Shown: one piece after another, positions 16,296-24,536 of the stretch
How the letters are laid out: each line of letters opens with the position of its first letter
Numbering within the stretch: the first letter of the stretch is position 1
Assembly (NCBI RefSeq): GCF_036697405.1
Contig: NZ_JBAHWA010000010.1
Location: 73,011-137,010 of the forward strand
Source of the DNA: Lysobacter sp036697405
GTDB taxonomy: Bacteria > Pseudomonadota > Gammaproteobacteria > Xanthomonadales > Xanthomonadaceae
DNA: 64,000 bases
Reading direction: 5' to 3'
Notes under the pieces: generated by a model
Seen by the model: only the letters and a program-made list of their open reading frames with translations
What the model was told of the DNA's origin: nothing
The model's database searches: none
Position numbers and translations under genes: made by a program

Positions 16296-17698
16296 TGACG
16301 GACCTGGCGTTCCGGCTGCTGAACTACGCGCTCGAGCATGTGCTGCTCTGTCTGGTCGTCGTACCGCTGGCCTACGCCGCGATCCGGATACGGACGATCG
16401 CGCCGGAGAAACACGCCGCGCTGCTGCTGGCGGCGTTCGCGGTGGTGATCGTCGGCCCGGCGATTTCGCTGCCGCCGAAGCCAACGGCGCCGCTCGAGCG
16501 CGCGCTCGCCCAGGCCGCGGACGCGCGCGGCGCGGGCGGGCGATCGAGTGCCGATGCAGGATCGCTGCTCGCGCCTGCCGATCGCGCCGACCGGCATGGC
16601 GCGATGACGCTCGCGCCCGAGCCCGCCCTGCTGCTGCTCGCGCTGTGGCTGACCGGCGCGGGCTGGCGCCTGCTCCGTCTGGCGACGGCGCAGCGCGCCC
16701 TGCGCCGAATATTGGCCGCGTCGCAGCGCTCGCACGAACTCGAGGCGGCCTATCGCCAGCTGATTCCCGCAGGCGTCGAAATCCATGTATCGCCGTCGTT
16801 CGGGCCCGCCGCCATCGGGATCGCGCGGCCCAGGATCGTCCTGCCCCAGGCGATGGCGAATTCGCTGCCCGCGGCTTCGCTGCGTGCGGTCGTGCTGCAC
16901 GAGGCCAGCCATATCCGGCGCAAGGATCTGCCGGTCCTGCTGAGCCAGCGGTTGATCGAAGCGCTGTTCTGGTGGAACCCCCTGCTGCGCTCGCTGGCCG
17001 CCGCCTGCGACAGCGCGCGCGAAATCGCCTGCGACCTGGGCGCCTCGCGCGCCTACGGCTCGTCGGCCGACTATGCGGAGGCGCTGCTGGTGTCGATCGA
17101 GCGCCTGGCGCCCGCCGCGCATCGCGCAGCGCCGGCCTTATGCGCCACCGCGGCGCTGAGCACGCTGGACCAGCGCATCGACGCCATCATCGAAGGGCCG
17201 CGTTCGCCCGGATGGACGGCCAGGGCGACGCTGCTGGGCGTTGGCGCGATGCTCGCGGCGCTGTGGATCGCCACGGATGCGGTGGCACCGCGCATCGCCT
17301 TGCGGCATCCCGTCGCGAGCGCCTCACAGGCAGGCACCGGCGCGACGCCAACGCCCGCGCTGGCAGCGAGTTCGAAGCAGGCCGTAGACGCGCCGGCGCC
17401 GCCGCCTTCGCAGCAGGAACAGGAAGCCTTGCTTGCCCTGCACGACGATTACTCCCGGTTCCTGTACGACATGCACGACCGCTACTCGCAAACCCTGTAT
17501 CAGCTGACCGACGCGCACACCCGGGACCTTTCCGCGCTAGCGGACGCGCCGGACGGGGACGATAGCGATCGGCGGCTGGCGCGGCTGAACCAGGACTACG
17601 AGCGCATGCGCGCCGACGCCGAGTCCCGCTTCCGCACCGCGACGGCGCTGGCGCAGACGAAGTTCCTCCATGCACGCAAAGCGCTGGGCCATCCGTAA
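16295..17698 (+). CDS. BlaR1-like M56 membrane metallopeptidase lacking the penicillin-sensor domain
   Basis: 467 residues. Membrane segments at about 5-32, 40-60, 108-126 and 312-328. The M56 zinc motif is H202-E-A-S-H206 in VVLHEASHIRRKDL, with Glu243 in DSAREIACDLGA as likely third ligand. This is the cytoplasmic protease that relays a signal to BlaI. True BlaR1 ends in a class D beta-lactamase-like sensor with an SxxK site. Here the tail after the last helix is only ~140 residues: a Pro/Ala linker and a charged, coiled-coil-like region (HDDYSRFLYDMHDRYSQTLYQL; RLARLNQDYERM), with no SxxK. It must sense something else, or through a partner such as the next gene product. Confidence 0.88.
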   Translation: MTDLAFRLLNYALEHVLLCLVVVPLAYAAIRIRTIAPEKHAALLLAAFAVVIVGPAISLPPKPTAPLERALAQAADARGAGGRSSADAGSLLAPADRADRHGAMTLAPEPALLLLALWLTGAGWRLLRLATAQRALRRILAASQRSHELEAAYRQLIPAGVEIHVSPSFGPAAIGIARPRIVLPQAMANSLPAASLRAVVLHEASHIRRKDLPVLLSQRLIEALFWWNPLLRSLAAACDSAREIACDLGASRAYGSSADYAEALLVSIERLAPAAHRAAPALCATAALSTLDQRIDAIIEGPRSPGWTARATLLGVGAMLAALWIATDAVAPRIALRHPVASASQAGTGATPTPALAASSKQAVDAPAPPPSQQEQEALLALHDDYSRFLYDMHDRYSQTLYQLTDAHTRDLSALADAPDGDDSDRRLARLNQDYERMRADAESRFRTATALAQTKFLHARKALGHP

Positions 17699-17781
17699 GC
17701 GATAGCCCGGCCGCGGCAACGAACACGCGGGCGCAGACCGTGCCCGCAGCGCATCAACCCTCCAAGCTCAGGGGTTCAAGC

Positions 17782-19812
17782 ATGAAGCGTAGTCATTGGT
17801 GGCCCCTGGCCGCCCTGGGATTGCTGTTGCCGTACGCAGCCGATACGGCCGCGTTCGATCGCGCCGCGGCGCCACCGCGGGCCGAAGTGCTGCAGGAAGA
17901 CGCCTGGCGACGGACCGTCTCGGGCGTGCGCCACATCGTTCCGGCCGGATGGAGCGCGAGCGCCGACGGCCCGGCCGTCGTCATGAAAACGCCGAGCGAC
18001 GACGCCGCGATCGCGATCGTGGACGTCGCGGCCCAGACCGCCGATCAAGCGGTCGCGCTGGCTTGGCAACGGTATCGCCCCGGCTTCGAGCCGCAGCTGC
18101 GCGACGCCGCGGACCGGCCTTCGCGCAACGGTTGGGCGCTGGTGCGCAGCTACAACTACACGCACGCCGGCGAGCCGGCGCGGGTCCTGCGCGCGCAGGT
18201 GCTGCACGAAGGCGATACCTGGATCGTGGCGATCATGGACCTGCCCGCGCAGGCGATGGACCGGCGCGAACCCCAGCTCACGCGCGTGCTGTCCAGCCTG
18301 CGCGCCAAGACCTATGTGCCCGAAACGCTGGCGGGAAAGAAAGCCAACGAGCTGGACGCGCACCGGATCGCGGCGCTGCTGCGGTTCCTCGACGAAGCGC
18401 GCACCGGCCTCGGTATACCCGGGGTGGCCCTGGGCGTCGTGCAGAACGGCCAGATCAAATACTCCGGCGGCCTCGGCATCCGCAGGCTGGGCAGCCAGGA
18501 GAAGGTTGATGCATCCACCCGCTTCCTGACCGCCTCCGTCACCAAGCCCATGACCTCGCTGATGCTGGCCAAGCTGGTCGACATGGGCAAACTGGATTGG
18601 GACGATCCCGCCGAACGCCTGTTGCCGGCCTTCAAGCTCGGCGACGCGGAACGGGCGAAGTCGATCCGGGTCCGGCATCTGCTGTGCGCCTGCACGGGCA
18701 TTCCCGCGCAGGACATGGAATGGATACTCTCGGGCGACGAGATGGGCCCGGAGGACGTGCTCGGCGTGCTGGGCGGCATCGAACCCACCGCCGCCATCGG
18801 CGAGCTGTATCAGTACTCCAACCTGATGGCGGTCGCGGGCGGTTATCTCGGCGGCCATGTGGCCCACCGCGACCTGCCCTTGGGCGCGGCCTACGACCGC
18901 ACGATGCAGGAGCTGGTGTTCGATCCGCTGGGCATGGGCTCGACCACCTTCGATTTCGCGGTTGCGCAAGCCGGCAATCATGCCGCCCCGCACGGCACCA
19001 CCATCGACGGCGACATCGCGGTGTCGTCGATGGGCTACAACCTGGCCTCGATCCCGATGCGTCCGGACGGCGGCGCCTGGAGCAACATCCGCGACATGAG
19101 CCGCTACCTGCAGATGGAACTGTCGTCCGGACAGCTTCCGCGGGGCGGCCGCTACATCGGCGCGCAGGCGTTGCGGGAACGCTGGAAGGCGCAGGTGGCG
19201 CGCGGCGGCGTGGACCAGTGGTACGGCATGGGCCTGAAGACCGACCGCCGGTTGGGCGTGCTGCAGGTGATGCACGGCGGCAGCATGGCCGGCTATCAGG
19301 CCGAGATCTACTGGCTGCCGGAGAGCGATGCCGGCTACGTCCTGCTGATGAACGCCGATGCGGGGGCGCAGTTGCGCAGCGTCTTTTCCGATCGCTTCCT
19401 GGAGATCCTGTTCGATACCGACCGCCGCGCCGCCGCGACCTTGAAGGCCTTGCCGGAGCGTTTGAAGCGCGAGCGCGAAGCGCATCGCGCCGAGCTGCAG
19501 GTACCGCCGAGCGCGACCGTGCTGGCGACGCTGGCGCCCGTCTATTCGCACCCGACGCTGGGCACGATCCGCATCGTCAGGGAGGGGCCCAGGACCTGGT
19601 TCGATTTCGGCGGCTGGCGCAGCGAGATGGCCTTGGATACCTCCGACGCGGACACCGTGTTCGAAACGATCTCGCCCAGCGTCGCGGGCTTCCGTTTCAG
19701 TCCGACGGCGGCCGACGGCCAGCGCGCGCTGGTCCTGAACGATGGCCAGAGGACCTACCGCTTCCTCGAAGGCGACCGCACTTCCTCGCGCAGCGGCGGG
19801 AACGCGGAGTAA
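17782..19812 (+). CDS. Periplasmic serine hydrolase (beta-lactamase/S12 fold) with an extra N-terminal domain
   Basis: 676 residues. A signal peptide (PLAALGLLLPYAADTAA) precedes an unassigned ~170-residue domain (GVRHIVPAGWSASADGP…LTRVLSSLRAK). The hydrolase domain begins near residue 195, with all three motifs intact: S252-V-T-K255, Y345-S-N347 and H498-G-G500. A C-terminal region (~555-676, beginning PSATVLATLAPVYSHPTLG) resembles the lipocalin-like tail of some S12 enzymes. ATG 17782 is used for the signal peptide. It lies 83 bases behind blaR1 on the same strand, so it may be the regulated target. Beta-lactamase, esterase and D-amidase activity are all possible. Confidence 0.85.
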   Translation: MKRSHWWPLAALGLLLPYAADTAAFDRAAAPPRAEVLQEDAWRRTVSGVRHIVPAGWSASADGPAVVMKTPSDDAAIAIVDVAAQTADQAVALAWQRYRPGFEPQLRDAADRPSRNGWALVRSYNYTHAGEPARVLRAQVLHEGDTWIVAIMDLPAQAMDRREPQLTRVLSSLRAKTYVPETLAGKKANELDAHRIAALLRFLDEARTGLGIPGVALGVVQNGQIKYSGGLGIRRLGSQEKVDASTRFLTASVTKPMTSLMLAKLVDMGKLDWDDPAERLLPAFKLGDAERAKSIRVRHLLCACTGIPAQDMEWILSGDEMGPEDVLGVLGGIEPTAAIGELYQYSNLMAVAGGYLGGHVAHRDLPLGAAYDRTMQELVFDPLGMGSTTFDFAVAQAGNHAAPHGTTIDGDIAVSSMGYNLASIPMRPDGGAWSNIRDMSRYLQMELSSGQLPRGGRYIGAQALRERWKAQVARGGVDQWYGMGLKTDRRLGVLQVMHGGSMAGYQAEIYWLPESDAGYVLLMNADAGAQLRSVFSDRFLEILFDTDRRAAATLKALPERLKREREAHRAELQVPPSATVLATLAPVYSHPTLGTIRIVREGPRTWFDFGGWRSEMALDTSDADTVFETISPSVAGFRFSPTAADGQRALVLNDGQRTYRFLEGDRTSSRSGGNAE

Positions 19813-20222
19813 GGGGCCTTACGCCACAGATCCGCGGCCCCGCGTCGATAGGCGAGCGGCCCGCCGGCGCCTGCGCCCAGGCCAGCGACGGGCCGAAACC
19901 AGGCTATTTCCGGCCTTCGCATTCGCGACAATCCTGTTACTCCCGGCCGCGCCGATAGCTGAGTACATTGCTTCCACGGCGCCGCCGCTGGCGCCATCGG
20001 GATCAGGATCATGGGCCGAACCGTCGGCACGGCCGACTGAGCATCGGCGGACGTCGCCGGACGACGCCCTGTTCGGCCCGCCCGAGCGCCGAGTCCATAC
20101 CGCGCCCCGCAAGCGCTCCGCCCTCCCTCCGGCCTGCGGACCGGAGACGGGCGAGCCTTGCCCGCCCGCCGCCGATCCCGCGTCCGCACACCACCACCGA
20201 CCATCGGGTCGAGGAGCACCGC
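19813..20222 (+). other. 410-base intergenic region before the DUF899 gene
   Basis: GC-rich sequence with no reading frame I would support, no strong promoter match and no repeat. Only the last few bases, GAGGAGCACCGC before the DUF899 start at 20223, look functional, as a ribosome site (GAGGAG). Confidence 0.5.
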
Positions 20223-21008
20223 ATGAACGCCGCACTTGCCGAAACCCATCTCGTCGATCATCCCGTCGTAACCAGAGAACATTGGCTGGCCGCGCGCAAG
20301 ACGCTGCTGGCGCACGAGAAGGAGCTCACCCGCCTGCAGGACCGGATCGCGCGCGAACGCCGCGCATTGCCATGGGTGCGCGTGGAAAAGGAGTATCTGT
20401 TCGATACCGCCGAAGGCCCGCGCCGGCTCGTCGACTTGTTCGAGGGCCGCCGCCAGTTGCTGGTGCAGCACTTCATGTTCGCGCCGGGCTGGGAGCAGGG
20501 CTGCAAAAGTTGCTCCTACATGGCCGACCACAACGACGGCGCCAACCTCCATCTCGCCCAGCGCGACGTGACCCTACTGGTCGTATCGCGTGCGCCGCTG
20601 TCCGATATCCAGCGCTTTCGCGAACGCATGGGTTGGCGCTTCAAGTGGGTGTCCTCGTACGCGACCGACTTCAACCGCGACTTCGGCGTCAATTTCACCG
20701 CCGACGAGGTCGCCAACGGCCAAGCCGATTACAACTATACGATCCAACGCTTCCCGCACGAGGAAGCGCCCGGAATCAGCGTGTTCTATCGCGACGATGC
20801 CGGCCAGGTCTTCCACACCTATTCGCGCTACGGCCGTGGCGTGGAAATCATGATGCATACCTACGCCTTGCTGGAGCTCACGCCCAAGGGCCGCGACGAA
20901 GACGGCTTGGACTATCCGATGGCCTGGGTGCGCCATCACGACCGCTACGCGTCGGAGGCGCCGGCGAAGGCACCGGCGGCCGCCGCCTGTTGCGCGTCGC
21001 AGTCCTGA
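20223..21008 (+). CDS. DUF899 family thioredoxin-like protein
   Basis: 261 residues, no signal. Typical DUF899 blocks are present: VTREHWLAARKTLLAHEKELTRLQD, LPWVRVEKEYLFDT, LLVQHFMFAPGWEQGCKSCSYMADH (with a C-x-x-C pair), and NYTIQRF…ISVFYRD…VFHTYSRYGRGVEIM. The family adopts a thioredoxin-like fold, and the CKSC pair may be redox-active, though its reaction is not established. The C-terminus ends in an alanine-rich stretch with two cysteines (AAACCASQS), possibly metal-binding. The start has a good GAGGAG ribosome site. The membrane-protein gene follows after 19 bases. Confidence 0.88.
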   Translation: MNAALAETHLVDHPVVTREHWLAARKTLLAHEKELTRLQDRIARERRALPWVRVEKEYLFDTAEGPRRLVDLFEGRRQLLVQHFMFAPGWEQGCKSCSYMADHNDGANLHLAQRDVTLLVVSRAPLSDIQRFRERMGWRFKWVSSYATDFNRDFGVNFTADEVANGQADYNYTIQRFPHEEAPGISVFYRDDAGQVFHTYSRYGRGVEIMMHTYALLELTPKGRDEDGLDYPMAWVRHHDRYASEAPAKAPAAAACCASQS

Positions 21009-21027
21009 CCGGCCGCGGGCGCGCGTC

Positions 21028-21681
21028 GTGAGCGACCTGTGGCCATGGTTGGCGGTCGCCGGGCTGGGCACGCTGCACGGCCTGAGCCCGACCAGCGGCT
21101 GGATGTTCGCGGCCGCCTGGGGCCTGGGCTCGCACGACCGCTCGCGGGTGCGGCTTGCGCTGCTGCCCATCGCGATCGGACACAGCGCCTCGGTGGCGAT
21201 CGTGGTGCTCGCGGTTGCGCAAGGCACGCTCGTCGACCGCGGCCGGGTGCAGGCGCTTGCGGGCGCCCTGCTCATCGCCGTGGCGTGCTACCGCTGGCTG
21301 CGCGGCCCCGCGTCCGATGCGCACCGGCGCGGCGTCGCCGGCCTTCGCGCGCCCGCGCATGCCGGTCACGCCGGCATCGCGCTGTGGTCCTGCCTGATGG
21401 CCACCGTGCATGGCGCCGGGCTGATGCTGGTTCCGGCGCTGGCGCCGCTGTGCATGTCGGACACGCCGGCGCGCGAGATCACGGCGTCCGGTTCGTTGGC
21501 CCTGGCCCTGGCCGCGGTCGCGCTGCACCTGGCCGCCATGCTGGTCACCACCGGCGCCATCGCCGCCGGCGTGTGCCGCAGCGTCGCCAAGTTCCCGACC
21601 CTGCTGAGCGCGGGCGCGCGGCGTTCGCTCTGGACCGTCGCCTTGGCCGCTGCAGGCCTGCTGTTGATGACACTGCGCTAG
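21028..21681 (+). CDS. Small multi-pass membrane protein beside the DUF899 gene
   Basis: 217 residues with about six membrane helices. It starts at GTG 21028. GTLHGLSPTSGWMFAAAWG and LLPIAIGHSASVAIVV place conserved histidines in helices, as in NicO/HupE/TauE-like metal or sulfur-compound transporters; a second histidine-bearing segment is MATVHGAGLMLVPAL. The loop RRGVAGLRAPAHAGHAG is histidine-containing. Pairing with a cysteine-bearing DUF899 protein suggests a shared redox or metal job. I cannot assign a substrate. Confidence 0.7.
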   Translation: MSDLWPWLAVAGLGTLHGLSPTSGWMFAAAWGLGSHDRSRVRLALLPIAIGHSASVAIVVLAVAQGTLVDRGRVQALAGALLIAVACYRWLRGPASDAHRRGVAGLRAPAHAGHAGIALWSCLMATVHGAGLMLVPALAPLCMSDTPAREITASGSLALALAAVALHLAAMLVTTGAIAAGVCRSVAKFPTLLSAGARRSLWTVALAAAGLLLMTLR

Positions 21682-21743
21682 CGCGGGCGCCGTAGCGATG
21701 TCGTGCGCGGGCAGGTTGCGTTTCTCCGCGGCTTAACAAGTTT

Positions 21744-21768
21744 TGTCGGGTCTTCCGACATGAAGACC
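21744..21768 (+). promoter_or_regulatory. Two mutually exclusive hairpins
   Basis: TGTCGG/CCGACA (21744-21760) and GGTCTTC/GAAGACC (21749-21768) overlap, so only one can form at a time. This resembles a small switch or attenuator. The rest of the 746-base intergenic region (21682-22427) shows no supported gene apart from the minus-strand terminator-like hairpin. Confidence 0.3.
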
Positions 21769-22173
21769 ATGACAGTCGACCTTCAAAGAAATTAAAAGTA
21801 TTCGCGCCGATCGGACGCAGCGGCGCATCGTTAGCGCGGCCTACACGACGCCAAGCGAACCACTGCGCTGCACGTTTGAGCATTTGTGAGAGGCATCACG
21901 ACGGAAACATCCTTTTGAGCGTAATTATTCGCGCCGGAAACGGAGTTTCTCTTCGCTACTTGGGCAAGGCCGGCAGACGGGTTATCGATCAGCCTTCCCT
22001 GCGGACATGGAGGTCGCTATGCGCATCAACGCAAGCGCGTGCCCGATATTCTCTGCGGCCAACCGTCTTTCGGCCGTACCTGCCCTTTACGAGTTCAGGC
22101 CTCCTCCGCGGCGCGCCGCGCCTGCGCATCCCTGATCGCAGCGAGCGCGGCTGAGCCTTCGGCATCAGCGGCG

Positions 22174-22199
22174 AAAAACGCGGCATCGCGCATGCCGCG
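22174..22199 (-). terminator. Orphan minus-strand terminator-like hairpin
   Basis: On the minus strand an 8-bp stem (CGCGGCAT/ATGCCGCG, loop GCGCG) is followed at once by TTTTT. No annotated minus-strand gene ends here; the nearest upstream one on that strand ends 1.6 kb away. It may end an unannotated small transcript. Confidence 0.4.
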
Positions 22200-22427
22200 A
22201 AGGCCGTGTGCGCAATGACATTCGGATCCGAACATGCAAACAGCGGAGCGTCGTGAGACGCGCTGCGAGCGCGGCCAGGGATGGCCGCGTCGGCGAAACG
22301 GGCGCCCCCTGCCCGTCTCGTCGGAGCCGGTCCGCCCCCTGTACGGACTGCTCCAGGTCGAGAGAATGCAGGATGCGCTTTCTCGACTGCCCGCTAAAGG
22401 ACTACCCCACCAACAACGGAGCTTGTT

Positions 22428-23423
22428 ATGAAAACGCTAGTCGCGCTGAGTTTGGTGCTGTTGATTTCGGTCCCGGCGATGGAGACGGCGCAAGCCAAGG
22501 AGCCTTCATTCCGGAAGTTGAACGAGAAAGCCAGGTTCATCCATGGCGACAACCTGGTGACGCGCGCGTTGCCGGAGATGGGCATCGCCACCGACGCCCG
22601 CCTGCAGACGCCGCGACAGAAGGCGGCCGGATTGAGCACCGTCATGGTCACTCGCAACGGCGACCAGTACGAGTCCACGATGGATCCGGAAGACGTCGCC
22701 ATCTTCGAGCAGGCCATCAGCGACCTGGAAATGATCGGCCGCACCTCCACCACGATGACCACTCCGCCCAAGCTTCCGCTGCGCTTCGGCAGCGCCCTGG
22801 TCGGCCCCACCGTCGTCATCGGCCCGGACAACCGGGTGCAGGTGACCAACACCGTGGCTTCGCCGTACTGGCACATCGGCCGCATTGCGATAGGCTGCAC
22901 CGGCACCCTGATCACCCCGAAGCACGTGCTCACCGCGGGACACTGCGTGTCCAACGGTTCCGGCACCTGGTACTCCAGCCTGAACTTCACCACCGCCCAG
23001 AACGGCAGTTACCAGCCCTGGGGCACGACCAGTTGGGCCCGCGCCGTCACCACGACGGCATGGCACAACAGCGCCGACAGCAACTACGACTACGCGCTGA
23101 TCGTACTCAGCTCGGCGCCGCACGGCGGCAATTCCGGCTGGGGCGTCTATTCCGGCGGCACGCATACCATCAGCGGCTATCCGGGCGATAAGCCCCTCGG
23201 CACGATGTGGACCCACTCCGGAACGGTGTCGACCAGCGGTTCTTACCGCCTTTGCTACACCATCGACACCTTCGGCGGAAACAGCGGCAGCGGCATCGCC
23301 AGCGACGGCGGCGTCAACGTCCGCGGTATCCACACCACCGGCTCGCCCACCCAGAACTGCGGCACCCGGCTGACCAGTACCGTCTACAACACGCTGCAGA
23401 ACTGGATCGCCACGTACCCCTGA
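22428..23423 (+). CDS. Secreted trypsin-like (S1) serine protease with propeptide
   Basis: 331 residues. Signal peptide MKTLVALSLVLLISVPAMETAQA, then a ~110-residue propeptide, then a chymotrypsin-fold domain. The catalytic triad is His172 (VLTAGHCVS), Asp221 (SNYDYALIVL) and Ser286 (FGGNSGSGI). A Cys pair flanks the histidine (IGCTGTLI/AGHC). The pattern resembles the glutamyl-endopeptidase/V8-like S1B group, but specificity is not readable. GGAG lies 7 bases upstream of the ATG. A strong hairpin follows the gene. Lysobacter-type bacteria secrete many such lytic proteases. Confidence 0.92.
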   Translation: MKTLVALSLVLLISVPAMETAQAKEPSFRKLNEKARFIHGDNLVTRALPEMGIATDARLQTPRQKAAGLSTVMVTRNGDQYESTMDPEDVAIFEQAISDLEMIGRTSTTMTTPPKLPLRFGSALVGPTVVIGPDNRVQVTNTVASPYWHIGRIAIGCTGTLITPKHVLTAGHCVSNGSGTWYSSLNFTTAQNGSYQPWGTTSWARAVTTTAWHNSADSNYDYALIVLSSAPHGGNSGWGVYSGGTHTISGYPGDKPLGTMWTHSGTVSTSGSYRLCYTIDTFGGNSGSGIASDGGVNVRGIHTTGSPTQNCGTRLTSTVYNTLQNWIATYP

Positions 23424-23456
23424 CGGTCCAGCGAGTATTGAGCTACTGCAACAGCT

Positions 23457-23487
23457 GCGTGGCGCGCCGCGACATGGCGCGCCACGC
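23457..23487 (+). terminator. 12-bp perfect hairpin after the protease gene
   Basis: Arms GCGTGGCGCGCC and GGCGCGCCACGC with a 7-base loop lie 34 bases beyond the stop. The run that follows (TCTTGG) is a weak T tract, so it could be a terminator or an mRNA-stabilising hairpin. Confidence 0.5.
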
Positions 23488-23522
23488 TCTTGGCCCCATC
23501 GTCCAAACCCAAGGCGGCGAGC

Positions 23523-23801
23523 ATGAGAATCGCATTCATCCTGGCACTGATGCTGTCGGCCAGCTGCAATCCCGGCAACAAACAAGCCGAGGCGGATCAC
23601 GAGCCCTTGGAGAGCGCCCTGATCGTAGGCAGCGCCGAATCCCCGGACCCCGTGCTGGCCAGGGTGATGGCACTGGAGAAGAGCGGAGTGGTGAAGGATG
23701 TCGTCGTCCAGGAATCCTTTCCCGTGCAGATCCGCCTGCGTGCGCCCAGGAAGGTGATCGAAGAGCTCAAGCGGATGCCGAGAACCGGCGAACTGCGTTA
23801 G
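23523..23801 (+). CDS. Small putative lipoprotein
   Basis: 92 residues. MRIAFILALMLSASC is a short lipoprotein signal with a lipobox (LSAS-C) and lipidation at Cys15. The mature part is charged and lacks known motifs (LARVMALEKSGVVKDVVVQESFPVQIRLRAPRKVIEELKRM), with a beta-strand/helix feel. GGCGAG just before the ATG may serve as ribosome site. It lies between a protease gene and a convergent lipocalin-like gene. No family recognised. Confidence 0.65.
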   Translation: MRIAFILALMLSASCNPGNKQAEADHEPLESALIVGSAESPDPVLARVMALEKSGVVKDVVVQESFPVQIRLRAPRKVIEELKRMPRTGELR

Positions 23802-23835
23802 GCGGCCATGGTCGCATCGATCCTGCCGAAGTGGC

Positions 23836-24348
23836 CTAACGCACCCGCTTCAGCTGCCGCAAGAAATGCACGCCATCGCTATCGCCTTCGATGGTGAGCA
23901 CATCTCCCTCGACCCGAAAAGGTCGCGGCTGGTCGGTTCCGGTATAGCTGGGCATCAGGCTGCCCTCCACCCGATGCACGACAACGCCTTTCTTGGCGTC
24001 GACCTCGTACGTGCCGAAGTAGGCGACGAAGCCGTCGTAGGCGGCGCGCACTTCCGCGTCGCTGCCCTTGGCGTCGTCGCCCGAGGCGAACGGCGGCACC
24101 GCGGGCGTGCGCATGATCTGCACGCTCAGATGGCCGGTGGCGTCGTAGACGATGTAGCCCTTGGGATGCTCACCGTAGGGATGGACGAGCTTGCCGGACT
24201 TGATGTCGGTATCGGTGATGCGCTCGACGCGCCAGGTACCCACCAGCGATGCGGGCTTGTCGGCCGCGCGCGACGGCAGGCTGATCGCTAGCGCCAGCAG
24301 CGCGGAAAGAACGGCGCAGGCGGCGGGGAAGACACGTGCGATGTTCAT
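23836..24348 (-). CDS. Periplasmic lipocalin-like domain protein
   Basis: 170 residues. A signal peptide (AVLSALLALAISLPSRAA) is followed by the lipocalin-like pattern LVGTWRVERITDTD, HPKGYIVYDATGHLSVQIMR, YFGTYEVDAKKGVVVHRVEGSLMPSYTGTDQPRPFRVEGDVLTIEG. This is a short beta-barrel family found as single-domain exported proteins of unknown ligand. It is monocistronic as far as can be seen, convergent with the small lipoprotein gene. Confidence 0.8.
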   Translation of the reverse strand: MNIARVFPAACAVLSALLALAISLPSRAADKPASLVGTWRVERITDTDIKSGKLVHPYGEHPKGYIVYDATGHLSVQIMRTPAVPPFASGDDAKGSDAEVRAAYDGFVAYFGTYEVDAKKGVVVHRVEGSLMPSYTGTDQPRPFRVEGDVLTIEGDSDGVHFLRQLKRVR

Positions 24349-24488
24349 GCGGGTACCGCGTGGTGGTGTTGGGCCCTACACCTTATCAGCGCCCTGGCAC
24401 CCGCTCCTGGAACACTGTGAGCGATGGATCGGAACGAAGCTGCCGGTGCTCGTCCCTGACAGCGAGGACGGTGCGTCCTACGCGAGAC

Positions 24489-24515
24489 GGGGCGGCGCAA
24501 CACCGCCGCCCCTTT
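24489..24515. terminator. Hairpin downstream of ald
   Basis: GGGGCGGC and GCCGCCCC arms with an 8-base loop sit 21 bases past the ald stop. The T run (TTTC) is on the plus side, so for the minus-strand ald transcript it lacks a U tail. A weak terminator at best. Confidence 0.35.
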
Positions 24516-24536
24516 CGTGGATCCGACTTCCGTCGC

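Noticed and set aside
22019..22135. 38-codon ORF with a GGAGG site upstream of the protease
   Set aside because: The ribosome site is tempting, but the translation (MRINASACPIFSAANRL…) shows no recognisable signal and it is too short to support alone.
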